Assembly: GCF_002002905.1 (NCBI RefSeq)
Contig: NZ_CP019509.1
Span: 2,046,001 to 2,110,000 of the forward strand
Length of the DNA: 64,000 nt
Direction of reading: 5' to 3'
Source: Aquaspirillum sp. LM1
Lineage (GTDB): Bacteria > Pseudomonadota > Gammaproteobacteria > Burkholderiales > Aquaspirillaceae
The notes under the pieces were generated by a model. It saw only the letters and a program-made list of their open reading frames with translations. It did not search any database and was not told the origin of the DNA. Positions 1-8,138 of the stretch are shown here, in pieces. A program made the position numbers and the translations under genes. The first letter of the stretch is position 1. Each line of letters starts with the position of its first letter.

Positions 1-64
1 TTTCCAGGGCCATCGGCAGTTCCTCGTCGGCGTTTTCTTGTTCGACATCCAGCAGGCGGGCCAT
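1..64 (-). CDS. Possible 5' end of an unidentified gene, cut by the window edge
   Basis: An open frame on the minus strand begins with ATG at 64-62 and runs off the left edge, beginning MARLLDVEQE and rich in acidic residues. An in-frame TAG lies ten codons upstream, and a G-rich stretch (AGGGGGCAGGG) precedes the ATG as a possible ribosome binding site. About 21 codons are visible, too few to assign a family. It could also be a chance frame. Confidence 0.3.
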   Translation of the reverse strand, partial: MARLLDVEQENADEELPMALE

Positions 65-174
65 GCGTTGCTTGCCCTGCCCCCTGGCTTTCTACAAGTA
101 AACTGCCGTGTCGGGCTATCCGTCCTTGGTCGGGGTGCCGCCGTCGAGTCGCACCGGCAGGGTGCGGCCTGCCC

Positions 175-534
175 CTATCGAGCCAGCAACACGCAGGCCA
201 GCGCCAACCCGGCGGGCAGCGCCTGCACCCACCAGATTTTGCGACTGACGGTGCAGCCGCCGTACACGCCAGCCACGATCACGCAGCCCAGAAAAAACTC
301 GGCCAGCCCCGCCGGGCTGCCCGGCCACAGCGACCACAGCAGGCCAGCGGCCAGAAAGCCGTTGTACAGGCCCTGATTGGCCGCCAGCGTGCGGCTTTGA
401 GCAGCATATTCCGCGCTCAGGCCAAACACCCGTCGCCCGGTGGGACGTGTCCACAAAAACATTTCCAGCACCAGAAAATACCCGTGCAACGCCGCTACCA
501 GGGCGGTCAGCCCGATTGCCAGCACAGCCCACAT
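175..534 (-). CDS. DUF1304 family membrane protein
   Basis: This 119-residue protein looks like the DUF1304 family of small inner-membrane proteins of unknown function. Four hydrophobic segments are visible (about residues 3-25, 52-70, 76-92 and 100-118). The central part with NQGLYNGFLAAGLLW is typical of the family, where an Asn-Gln-Gly-x-Tyr-Asn sequence lies between helices 1 and 2. The start is supported by AAGGAG eight bases upstream of ATG. It lies downstream of, and on the same strand as, the thioesterase gene, with a 49-bp gap, so the two may be co-transcribed. The family call is fairly secure; no function can be given. Confidence 0.8.
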   Translation of the reverse strand: MWAVLAIGLTALVAALHGYFLVLEMFLWTRPTGRRVFGLSAEYAAQSRTLAANQGLYNGFLAAGLLWSLWPGSPAGLAEFFLGCVIVAGVYGGCTVSRKIWWVQALPAGLALACVLLAR

Positions 535-583
535 GATTCACTCCTTGCGTAATTGAAAAAAATATTGAAAACGCGCTGGCAAC

Positions 584-1039
584 TTACTGGTATTGCGGTT
601 GCGGCAGGGAGGAAAAGTCCACTCTGGCCAGGCTGGCAAAAATTGCCATCAGCCCGGCGCTGGGCGGTGCCAGCTTGCGTTCGGCCAGATTCAGCCAGGC
701 ACCGTACACCCGGTGGGTGGCGGCCAGGCTGCCGTCGGCCTTGTGCATGTCCTGGCGGATTTTCCAGCGGCCATAGTCCGGTGTGGCGGCTTCCAGGCGC
801 AGGGAAATCTCCAGACGCTCGCCCAGATGGACTTCACGGAAGTAATCGGTACTTTCCTGGAATAACACCGGGCCCAGGCCAAGGCGGGCAAAATCCTGGC
901 CGGCAAATCCATGGTGGCTGAGCCAGCCCAGCCGGGCGTGGGTGCACAAATCGGCGTAGGCGCTGTGGCGCATATGCTGGTTGGCGTCGAGATCAGCCCA
1001 GCGGACTTCGACGGATTGGGTGAAAATAGCGTCTGACAC
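584..1039 (-). CDS. Acyl-CoA thioesterase, hot-dog fold (4HBT, FadM/YbgC-like)
   Basis: A 151-residue single hot-dog domain protein. The N-terminal stretch VEVRWADLDANQHMRHSAY matches the active-site region of the 4HBT class, with the catalytic Asp in the WADLDANQHM segment. Such enzymes hydrolyse acyl-CoA thioesters in the cytoplasm. The start is GTG with a strong GGAGG six bases upstream. The gene is divergent from a TetR regulator, and a perfect palindrome lies only 15 bp upstream of the start codon, so repression by that TetR protein is likely (inference). Substrate chain length cannot be read from the sequence. Confidence 0.82.
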   Translation of the reverse strand: MSDAIFTQSVEVRWADLDANQHMRHSAYADLCTHARLGWLSHHGFAGQDFARLGLGPVLFQESTDYFREVHLGERLEISLRLEAATPDYGRWKIRQDMHKADGSLAATHRVYGAWLNLAERKLAPPSAGLMAIFASLARVDFSSLPQPQYQ

Positions 1040-1053
1040 TGTGAACCTCCTTC

Positions 1054-1077
1054 AAAAAAGAACGATCGTTCTTTTTT
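1054..1077. promoter_or_regulatory. Palindromic operator between thioesterase and TetR gene
   Basis: A perfect 24-bp palindrome with core AGAACGATCGTTCT flanked by A6/T6 tracts lies in the 55-bp divergent intergenic region. The form GAACGNTCGTTC is a common operator type for TetR-family repressors, so this is most likely the autoregulatory and target operator of the adjacent TetR protein. Confidence 0.75.
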
Positions 1078-1094
1078 ACAGCAAAATCGCCCGG

Positions 1095-1718
1095 ATGACC
1101 AGAATGACCCGCAAAAAAAACCAGACTCGTGAGCATATTCTGCACCACGCCCTCGCCCTGGCCAGCCAGGTGGGCATTGCCGGCCTGACCATTGGCCAGG
1201 TGGCCGAGGCGTGCGGATTATCCAAAAGCGGGATGTTTGCCCATTTTGGCAGCAAGGAAGCGTTGCAGCTGGCGGTGGTGGAAACCGCCCAGTTGCAGTT
1301 TGTCAGCGAGACGTTCCAGCCGATTCTGACGCTGCCACGCGGCTTGCCGCGCTTGCAGGCACTGATGGATGCCTGGCTGGCGTGGCTGGACCAGGCCCGC
1401 TATCCGGGCGGCTGTCCATTGCTGGCGGCGGTGTACGAGTTTGACGATCAACCGGGGGCGGTGCGCGACGCGCTGGTGCGCGGGCAGGGCTGGCAGCGCG
1501 ATACCGTGCTGCGGCTGGCGCAGGCGGCGGTGGCGCAACAGCAGCTCCCCGCCGATACCGACGCCGAACTGCTGGCGCTGCTGCTGTTTGGTCTGGTGCA
1601 AAGCGCACACCATGATGTGCGCCTGCTGGCGCGGCCAGGCAGCCTGGCGCTGGCGCGACGCGGCGTGAGTCAGTTGCTGACTGCGCCGCCGCGTGGGGGT
1701 CCGCCGTCAGGCGGGTAA
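1095..1718 (+). CDS. TetR/AcrR family transcriptional regulator
   Basis: A 207-residue TetR-type repressor. The N-terminal helix-turn-helix (about residues 8-55) contains the typical TREHILHHALALASQVGIAG and the recognition-helix region LSKSGMFAHFGSKEALQLAV. The rest is the all-helical ligand and dimer domain. ATG 1095 was chosen because the open frame upstream runs through the operator palindrome; ATG 1104 is an alternative. It is divergent from the thioesterase gene and probably represses both genes. The ligand is unknown but may be an acyl-CoA or fatty acid. The 3' end overlaps the convergent NAT gene by 12 bp. Confidence 0.85.
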   Translation: MTRMTRKKNQTREHILHHALALASQVGIAGLTIGQVAEACGLSKSGMFAHFGSKEALQLAVVETAQLQFVSETFQPILTLPRGLPRLQALMDAWLAWLDQARYPGGCPLLAAVYEFDDQPGAVRDALVRGQGWQRDTVLRLAQAAVAQQQLPADTDAELLALLLFGLVQSAHHDVRLLARPGSLALARRGVSQLLTAPPRGGPPSGG

Positions 1719-2477
1719 GGATAGGGCAAATTCTTCAACCAGCAGCTGGTCGGCCTGCTCTGCCGGCACGCTGTGCTGGCGGGTTACGCCGTTTTCGATC
1801 CGCTTGAGGCTGTCGCCGAGCAGAATCTTGCGGCCCTGCGGGGTATGCAGCACCACCAGGCGTTTTTGCACAAAAATTGCCTCGGGGTGGGTGGAGTTCA
1901 GGTAATTGGCCGGCGCAAAGTCGATCCACTCCTGCGGATGCAGGTCAAAGCCGTACTGATTGGCCCACTGGCCATCTACCCAGGCCTGCAGCAGATACAC
2001 GCCGTCGGCGTCGCGGCTGAGGCGAAACTGGTCATCATCCTGCGCCACTGGGGTATCCAGCACATCCAGCGCCATCGGCGCACGGATACCGTAACTGCCA
2101 AAGCCCAGATCGCACAGCCAGTCGCGGCCATCGGCGCGCACCAGCAGCACCATATGGGTTTTGGGCCGGCGTACCGGATAAAACATGGGCCGGGCGGCCA
2201 GCAGGCAATACGGCAGGCCAATGGCCTGCAAGGCCATGGCAAACAGGCCGTTCACTTCGTAGCAATAGCCGCCGCGTGGCTGGTAGACAATTTTCTGCAC
2301 AATATCTTCCGGCGTCATCGACACCACCTTGCCGGCTTGCACATCCAGGTTTTCAAACGGCACGCTGAACAGCTGGGCGCGCATCAGCCGCGCCAGGGTA
2401 TCCGCGTCGGCGGCCAGTGGGCCGCTGAAGCCGATGCGATTCAGGTAATCGTCAAGCACAAAATTATTGGCATGCAT
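1707..2477 (-). CDS. nat: Arylamine N-acetyltransferase
   Basis: A 256-residue cytoplasmic enzyme that transfers acetyl from acetyl-CoA to arylamines, hydrazines and arylhydroxylamines. The Cys-His-Asp triad is visible: Cys72 in RGGYCYEVN, His108 in PKTHMVLL and Asp123 in LCDLGFG. The order and spacing match bacterial NATs, which are usually 250-285 residues. Phe-Glu-Asn-Leu-Asp near residue 41 is also typical. The usual RGGRC sequence reads RGGYC here, a modest change next to the nucleophile. It stands alone, tail-to-tail with the TetR gene. Confidence 0.92.
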   Translation of the reverse strand: MHANNFVLDDYLNRIGFSGPLAADADTLARLMRAQLFSVPFENLDVQAGKVVSMTPEDIVQKIVYQPRGGYCYEVNGLFAMALQAIGLPYCLLAARPMFYPVRRPKTHMVLLVRADGRDWLCDLGFGSYGIRAPMALDVLDTPVAQDDDQFRLSRDADGVYLLQAWVDGQWANQYGFDLHPQEWIDFAPANYLNSTHPEAIFVQKRLVVLHTPQGRKILLGDSLKRIENGVTRQHSVPAEQADQLLVEEFALSLPA

Positions 2478-2667
2478 GGTCTGGCTTTCTCAGGAAGAAC
2501 GAACACCTGAGCCAGTGTACGCGATGGCGGCGCATGCGCCAGAGACAGCCAGCCGGCAATCCGGGCGGTACAGTTGCGCACGGATCTGCCTGGGGTAGCG
2601 CATCCGCCAAGCCGGTGTGGGCCACACGCGGGGGCGCACGACGCCATCGCGCCCCCGCGTGGCGCGC

Positions 2668-3636
2668 TTACGCCCGCGCCCGTACCGCGCCTGGCGACAG
2701 ATGCTCAAACTTCTGCCACACCCGGCGCAGGCTGCGCGCCGAGCCAAAGCCTGCCTGTTGCGCGGCACACTCCACGCTTTCGCCACGCTCCAGCCGCTCG
2801 CGGGCCAAGGCCACGCGCAGGCGGTGCTGGTAGTCGATGATGCTCAGGCCTGCATGCTGGGCAAACAGCCGGGCCAGATGGCGCGGGCTGACATGCACCC
2901 GGTCGGCCAGCTCGCTGACCGGCCAGTGCCGTTGCGGGTCGAGCGCAATCAGGTCTTGTGCGCGGTGCACTGCCGGGTGCAGGTGGTTGCGGTTGGCCAG
3001 CCACGGCGACAGTTGCGGGTCGTTGCCCTCGCGGCGCAGATACACCACCATTTCCCGTGCCACCGCCAGCGCCACCGCCGGGCCAGCCTGGCGGGCAATC
3101 AGGTGCAGCGCCAGGTCAATCCCGGCGGTCACCCCGGCGCTGGTGTACACCTGGCCGTCTTCAACAAAAATCCGGTTTTCCAGCACGTCGGCCTTGGGGG
3201 CCAGGCTGGCCAGCCGGTCGGTCAGCGTGTGGTGGGTGGTGCAGCGCCGGCCATCCAGCAGCCCGGCCATGCCGGCCAGCAGCGAGCCAGAACAGATACA
3301 GGCCAGGGTGTGGCTGGGGCGCAGCGTGCGCGCCAGCCAGTCCCGCGTTTGCCGGGCTGCCGGGGTGGCGTAATCCTTGGCGGATTCGGTCACGCCAGAC
3401 AGCATCACCCAGGCGTGCTCGGGCAAGCGTTCGGGCAAGGCTTCCACTGTGTGCACCGGCAGGCCCAATGAGCTGTTCGGGGTTGGTTCCGGGCCAATCA
3501 GATGCAGCCGGAACTTGCCACCGTAGTCATTGGCCAGCCGGAAGGCTTCCGCCGGACCGGCGAAATCCAGCAGGAGAAACCGTGGCAGCAAAACACAATA
3601 CACATCCACACCCTGCGGACTGGGCCACTCGGCCAT
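2668..3636 (-). CDS. GlxA family regulator (DJ-1/PfpI domain + AraC HTH)
   Basis: A 322-residue two-domain regulator. Residues about 10-180 form a DJ-1/PfpI-like (class I glutamine amidotransferase-like) domain, with VYCVLLPRFLLLDFAGPAEAF at the start and ACICSGSLLAGMAGLLDGRRCTTHH around the nucleophile-elbow position. Residues about 220-320 carry a double AraC helix-turn-helix (VHVSPRHLARLFAQHAG and CAAQQAGFGSARSLRRVWQK). Such proteins control catabolic or stress genes and the first domain is usually a sensor rather than an enzyme. The start has AAGGAG upstream. Target genes are unknown. Confidence 0.88.
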   Translation of the reverse strand: MAEWPSPQGVDVYCVLLPRFLLLDFAGPAEAFRLANDYGGKFRLHLIGPEPTPNSSLGLPVHTVEALPERLPEHAWVMLSGVTESAKDYATPAARQTRDWLARTLRPSHTLACICSGSLLAGMAGLLDGRRCTTHHTLTDRLASLAPKADVLENRIFVEDGQVYTSAGVTAGIDLALHLIARQAGPAVALAVAREMVVYLRREGNDPQLSPWLANRNHLHPAVHRAQDLIALDPQRHWPVSELADRVHVSPRHLARLFAQHAGLSIIDYQHRLRVALARERLERGESVECAAQQAGFGSARSLRRVWQKFEHLSPGAVRARA

Positions 3637-3688
3637 GATACGTCACTCCTTACAGGTGTTCTCCCTCGCCCGCGCGCCAGCCTGGCCA

Positions 3689-4597
3689 TTACACCTCCGG
3701 CGTCCGGCGCGTGCGCAGCCTGGCAAGGAAGGAACCCCCTGAAACATGAACAATCAATCCGGCCAGCACCAGCGCGCTTCCGGTCATTTGTGGGGAGGAC
3801 AAGCGTTCATCCAGCAGCCACGAAGCCGACAACAACCCCACTGCAGGCACCAGAAGCGAAAAAGGTGCCACCCGGCCAGCCGGATGGCGGGTGAGCAGCC
3901 GGCTCCACAGGCTGTAGCCCAGCAAGGTGGCCACCAGCGCCAGATAAATCACGGCAAATCCGCCGCGCCAGCTTAGCCCCGCCAGCCCCTCGCCAATCCG
4001 CGCCGGGCCTTCCAGCAGCAAGGATAGCGCCAGCAAAGGCAGGGGTGGAACCAGGCTGCCCCACACCACCAGCGCCAGGGTGTTGGGGCGATAGCCCGAC
4101 TGGCTGGCGTGGCGCACCACCAGGTTGGACATGGCCCAGCACAGGGCGGCCAACAGGGTCAGTACAAAGCCGGTCATCGTCATGTTTGCGCCATGAGTGG
4201 AGGCAATCAGCCATAAACCGACACTGGCGCACAGCATGCCCAGCAGGTGGTTCAGCTGCCAGCGCTCCTTGAGCCACAGCCCGGCCAGCAGCAAGGTAAA
4301 AAATGCCTGCGACTGCAACACCACCGACGCCAGCCCGGCGGGCATGCCGTAGGCCATGGCAGAAAACAGCAAGCCAAACTGGCCCACGCCCATGGTCAGC
4401 CCGTAGGCCAGCACATAGCGCCAGGGCAGCGCCGGGCGGGCAATCAGCCAGCCCGCCGGCAGCGCCGCCAGCATAAAGCGCAACGCGCCCAGCAACAGCG
4501 GGGGCAAATCGCCCACTCCCCACTTGATCACCACAAAGTTCACGCCCCACACCAGTACCACCAGCAAGGCGGCCATCAGATCATTGAACGGCATCAT
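3689..4597 (-). CDS. eamA: EamA-type drug/metabolite (O-acetylserine/cysteine) exporter
   Basis: An inner-membrane protein of about 302 residues with two EamA domains and ten hydrophobic segments. It closely resembles E. coli EamA (YdeD) along its length: LLVVLVWGVNFVVIKWGVG at the start, GMPAGLASVVLQSQAFFT in the first repeat, and RVAPFSLLVPAVGLLSASWL with LLDERL in the second. E. coli EamA exports O-acetylserine and cysteine pathway metabolites. The start lies in ATGATG after AGGAGG and overlaps the stop of the upstream AraC gene, so the two are translationally coupled. Exact substrate in this organism is inferred. Confidence 0.82.
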   Translation of the reverse strand: MMPFNDLMAALLVVLVWGVNFVVIKWGVGDLPPLLLGALRFMLAALPAGWLIARPALPWRYVLAYGLTMGVGQFGLLFSAMAYGMPAGLASVVLQSQAFFTLLLAGLWLKERWQLNHLLGMLCASVGLWLIASTHGANMTMTGFVLTLLAALCWAMSNLVVRHASQSGYRPNTLALVVWGSLVPPLPLLALSLLLEGPARIGEGLAGLSWRGGFAVIYLALVATLLGYSLWSRLLTRHPAGRVAPFSLLVPAVGLLSASWLLDERLSSPQMTGSALVLAGLIVHVSGGSFLARLRTRRTPEV

Positions 4598-5460
4598 GCC
4601 TCCTGAGTCTTCACATGCCTGTCGCCCCGCGCCGGCAGCAGGGTGGCGCGCAGGCTGCTGGGCGACACCCCATAACGCTGTCGAAACGCCAGGGCAAAAC
4701 GCGACGGGCAGGTATAGCCGCACACCCCGGCAATCTGTGCAATCGGCTGCGCCGTGGTTTGCAGCAGCATCAGCGCCTGCCCCAGCCGGCAGTCGCGCAG
4801 CAACTGGTTAAACGCCTGGCCTTCCCGCGCCAGCTGCCGGCGCAAGGTGGCCGGGCTGCGATGCAGGCGCAGCGCCACCGCATCGGCCAGCCACGGCGCG
4901 CCGGGCTGATTGAGCAGCAGCCGGCGCACCTGCTCGCTGACCGTCAGCGCTGCCGGCGGGCGCAGGGCGGCGCGATGGCCGTCCAGCGCCAGCACCAGCA
5001 GCAGTTCTTCCAGCCGATGGCTGAACACGCGTGGATCGACCGGCTGGCCCCAGCACGCCAGACAGTGCCGCCACGCCTGCTGCAATGCCGGCGACAGCGG
5101 CACGCACGGGGTGGGCGGTGAGGTTGGGCCATCCAGCAAGGCGGCATGGCGATGGGCAAACCCCTCTACCAGCGCCGGGGCCAGCACCAGGCATTCCGAG
5201 CGGAAGCCACTGGCCGAAGGCAGGTTTTCCACATCCATCCGGCTGCCCGGCGGGGCCAGCAGCAAGGTGTGTGGACAGGCCAGCGCACGGTGCCCACCCA
5301 GGCTGACCCGTTTACTGCCCTGCACCACCTGCACCAGGGTCAGGCGGGGAAATTCAACCGCGCGCATCTGTTGCGTGCGCGCGGCGCGAAACCCCAGCCA
5401 GCTGGCCACATCGGGCATATGCCAGGCCGGAAGGTCGGCGGGCGTCAGGGGAAATGCCAT
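4594..5460 (-). CDS. AraC family transcriptional regulator
   Basis: A 288-residue regulator with an N-terminal sensing half (about residues 20-180, RLTLVQVVQGSKRV and PPGSRMDVENLPS, typical of the AraC_N/cupin-type region) and a C-terminal double helix-turn-helix (about 185-280: LADAVALRLHRSPATLRRQLARE and IAGVCGYTCPSRFALAFRQ). Its stop overlaps the start codon of the eamA-like exporter, so the exporter is the obvious regulatory target. The inducer is unknown. Confidence 0.86.
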   Translation of the reverse strand: MAFPLTPADLPAWHMPDVASWLGFRAARTQQMRAVEFPRLTLVQVVQGSKRVSLGGHRALACPHTLLLAPPGSRMDVENLPSASGFRSECLVLAPALVEGFAHRHAALLDGPTSPPTPCVPLSPALQQAWRHCLACWGQPVDPRVFSHRLEELLLVLALDGHRAALRPPAALTVSEQVRRLLLNQPGAPWLADAVALRLHRSPATLRRQLAREGQAFNQLLRDCRLGQALMLLQTTAQPIAQIAGVCGYTCPSRFALAFRQRYGVSPSSLRATLLPARGDRHVKTQEA

Positions 5461-5518
5461 GCGGGCTCCAGACGTGAAGGGGTTGAAAAGTGTTCAGGGC
5501 AAACCGCCGCCACCCCGT

Positions 5519-6067
5519 TCAGCGGGCGTACTGCACCGTCAGGCTGGCCTGCCCCAGCGCATGCTGGCGCAGCATATACCCGGTCATCGCCCCGCTGGCT
5601 TCGCCGTTCAGCGGCAACTGCTCGCTGGATAGCGCCCAGACGGTAAACTGGTAGCGGTGGCGGCCATGGCCTGGCGGCGGGCAGGCACCGCCATAACCCG
5701 GCTGGCCAAAGTCGGTGCGGGTTTGCACCGCGCCCGCCGGCAGACCGCTGACGCTGGCGTTGCGCGGCAGTTCGCGGGTGCTGGCCGGCAGATTGACCAC
5801 CTGCCAGTGCCACCAGCCGCTGCCGGTGGGCGCATCCGGGTCGTATACGGTAATTGCCAGACTCCGCGTGCCAGCCGGCGGGGTGTTCCAGCGCAGCGCG
5901 GGCGACTGATTGCCACCCTGGCAGCCAAACCCGTTGAAGACAAATTCAGCTGCCAGCGGCTGGTCTGGCGACACGTCCGGGCTGCTTAACTGAAAGCGCT
6001 CGGCCTGCGCCAGCGTGGACACACTCAAGCCTGCCAGCAACAGGGATACGGCAATACGATGCAACAT
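5519..6067 (-). CDS. YbhB/YbcL family PEBP-like protein, exported
   Basis: A 182-residue protein of the phosphatidylethanolamine-binding/Raf kinase inhibitor-like family. A signal peptide is visible (residues 1-22, ending STLAQA), so it is probably periplasmic. Family features include PDVSPDQPLAAEFVFNGFGCQGGNQSPAL near the start, the ligand-pocket segment VYDPDAPTGSGWWHWQVVNL and GYGGACPPPGHGRHRYQF. AAGGAG lies just upstream of the start. Cellular function of bacterial members is not settled. Confidence 0.88.
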   Translation of the reverse strand: MLHRIAVSLLLAGLSVSTLAQAERFQLSSPDVSPDQPLAAEFVFNGFGCQGGNQSPALRWNTPPAGTRSLAITVYDPDAPTGSGWWHWQVVNLPASTRELPRNASVSGLPAGAVQTRTDFGQPGYGGACPPPGHGRHRYQFTVWALSSEQLPLNGEASGAMTGYMLRQHALGQASLTVQYAR

Positions 6068-6346
6068 GGTGAACTCCTTGAAAAGACACAGCCGGGGAGG
6101 TTTTTCCCAGCCCAGCCCGGTGGGCTGAAGATGGAGTATGCCGGCTTGCGTTTGCCGGTGGCGTGCGTGGCCGCGCAGTCAGCATGCCAGGCCGCGCATT
6201 CTGCGCGATGGCATGCCTGCATCTGCGCAATAAGGCATGGCCCAAGTTGAGCGTACATGACCAGCTTACCCTGATGCCGCTGTCTCGCCAGCCCGCTATC
6301 CGGCCAATATCAGGACGGATTCGGCCAATATTGTCCAGTATGGGGT

Positions 6347-6623
6347 TAGTAGCCAGTCACGCTGAAACACAAGGGTTCATGTCGCCACGAAGAACTACTC
6401 GCCGCACGACACCGAGTCATTCCCGCGCAGGCGGGAATCCAGGCGTGTCCACAGCGCACAGCGGGGTGAGTTCTCACGAGCGCTTACCTGCGCCATGCCC
6501 ACCGCGCACACTGTGGTGCGGTCTGGGTTCCCGCCTGCGCGGGAACGACACGTCAGATGAAACTCATGCCGAAAACGCTCGAGTCGCCTGTCATTCGGTT
6601 CATATCATGGTGACTGGCTACTA
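6347..6623. repeat. 277-bp intergenic element with 14-bp terminal inverted repeats
   Basis: TAGTAGCCAGTCAC at 6347-6360 is the exact reverse complement of GTGACTGGCTACTA at 6610-6623. Inside lie two stems of the ATTCCC/GGGAAT type, at about 6420-6439 and, in the other orientation, about 6530-6548 (GTTCCCGCCTGCGCGGGAAC). I see no convincing gene inside. It looks like a MITE-like or mosaic intergenic repeat; no clear target duplication was found. The remaining DNA from 6068 to 6755 holds nothing else recognisable apart from the promoter region of the next gene. Confidence 0.6.
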
Positions 6624-6755
6624 GCCCACGCGCCTGTTTGCGCCAGCCAATCCACCTTGGCCTTCTTTCCTCCTGGCCGGGCTGATTTCCCGATGACGCT
6701 GGCAGTCAGGGCTGGCTACAATGCCGATAGCTGATTTGAATGAAATACGGAGCCC

Positions 6756-7463
6756 ATGATGAAAGTGTTTCCTCTGTTACTGGCGGCTCTGGCTGCCTCG
6801 TCCCTCAGTCTGGCAGCCCCCTCGGCCACGCCGCCTGCCGGAGAATATCTGACTGAACAAGGCTGGGGGGTGCTGACGCTGAAACCGGCCAGCGCCAGCG
6901 GCCAGCCGTTCAGCCTGTCCACCGTGGGCAGCAATGCCCATGTCTGCCAGATCGAAGGGGTGATTCGTCAAGGGCATGCCCAGGTGCCCACCGAGGGCAG
7001 CGATGAGCGCTGCGAGATGGATTTTGTCCGCCAGGGCCACGATATTGCCCTGAGCAGCACGCCAGGCTGTCGCTACTTTTGTGGCATGCGCGCCGGGCTG
7101 GACGGCTTGTACCTGCGTCCGGCCCCAGGCTGCGACACCGCCAGCGTGCGTCAGCAGCGCAAGCTGTTCAAGCAGCACTACGATCAGAAGGACTACGCTG
7201 GCGCGGTGAACATCCTGGCCCCGGTGCTGGCGCGTTGCCAGAAAACCCTGGACTGGCTGGGCGCACACTGGCTGCGCAATGATCTGGCGCTGGCGCAGCT
7301 GCGCCTGGGCGACGCCGCCGCCTGCCGGGCCACCCTGCAACCGCTGGCCGCCGATGCCGCCCGCCGCGACGAGGCCATCCGCGACAGCTACCCACCCGCC
7401 GAGGCAGAAGGCTATCTGGGCGTGCTCCGGGCCGCCCGCACCAACCTCAAGCTGTGCCGGTAA
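6756..7463 (+). CDS. Secreted protein of unknown function
   Basis: A 235-residue protein with a signal peptide (residues about 1-21, ending SLSLAAPS). I do not recognise the family. The N-terminal half has paired cysteines (HVCQIEG, RCEMDF, GCRYFCGM, GCDTAS) suggesting disulfides in the periplasm. The C-terminal half (about residues 125-235) is helical and reads like tetratricopeptide-type pairs (KLFKQHYDQKDYAGAVNIL and NDLALAQLRLGDAAAC). It may be a periplasmic binding or scaffold protein, but no function can be assigned. It is followed closely by the zinc-ribbon gene. Confidence 0.7.
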   Translation: MMKVFPLLLAALAASSLSLAAPSATPPAGEYLTEQGWGVLTLKPASASGQPFSLSTVGSNAHVCQIEGVIRQGHAQVPTEGSDERCEMDFVRQGHDIALSSTPGCRYFCGMRAGLDGLYLRPAPGCDTASVRQQRKLFKQHYDQKDYAGAVNILAPVLARCQKTLDWLGAHWLRNDLALAQLRLGDAAACRATLQPLAADAARRDEAIRDSYPPAEAEGYLGVLRAARTNLKLCR

Positions 7464-7540
7464 ACCTGTCACCTTTGAACCTTGGCCCGGCCTGGCCGGT
7501 CCAAACAGGCTTGCCATCAACCCTGAGAAGGATGCGTGTG

Positions 7541-7882
7541 ATGAAATGCCCAGTATGCCGAGACGTGACCCTGGTGATGAGCGAACGCCAGGGCATCGAA
7601 ATTGACTACTGTCCGCAATGCCGTGGCGTATGGCTGGACCGGGGCGAGCTGGACAAGATTATCGAGCGCTCGGCCAGCCCGGCTTATGCGGCCACCCCGG
7701 CCAGCCCTCCGCCGGCCCAGCACGCCACCCCCGCGCCAGCGCCGTCTCACCCCAGCAGCCTGCCTTACCCCGACCCGCGCCAGCATCATGGCTATCCGGC
7801 ACATGGGCAGCACAAGCACGACAGCCATAAACACGGCAGCCACCGGCGCAAATCGTTGTGGGAAGAGTTGTTTGACGATTGA
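7541..7882 (+). CDS. TFIIB-type zinc-ribbon protein with His-rich tail
   Basis: A 113-residue protein of the zf-TFIIB family. The N-terminal zinc ribbon has CPVC at residues 3-6 and CPQC at about 26-29, followed by GVWLDRGELDKII, the family signature. After a Pro/Ala-rich linker, the C-terminal 35 residues are rich in His (HHGYPAHGQHKHDSHKHGSH) and end in the acidic SLWEELFDD. The start at 7541 was chosen because GAGAAGG lies at proper spacing. The function of these small proteins is unknown; the tail suggests extra metal binding (inference). Confidence 0.82.
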   Translation: MKCPVCRDVTLVMSERQGIEIDYCPQCRGVWLDRGELDKIIERSASPAYAATPASPPPAQHATPAPAPSHPSSLPYPDPRQHHGYPAHGQHKHDSHKHGSHRRKSLWEELFDD

Positions 7883-8138
7883 TTGACCAGTGGCCGATGC
7901 GCACTGAGGGCCACTCGCGGTCCCTGTGCGTGCCGGCAGCGGTTGTCCCCATTTCCTGCCACGCTGGCGTATCCTCACACAGCGCGTTGCCCCCGACACG
8001 CGCCCGCCCAAGACGATAATTATTCTTGCTGGCATTTCCGTCCGGCCTGTATCCTAGGTAGATACCGCAATGCTCAGCCGCTGGCGTATTCGGCGTGGCC
8101 GGGCAGTTGATCACCAACTTTACCAGGCAGGAGGAACT

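Noticed and set aside
6068-6755. A CRISPR-like array in the repeat-rich gap
   Set aside because: Only one inverted pair and two opposed stems are present; there are no regularly spaced direct repeats. No CRISPR was seen elsewhere in the window.
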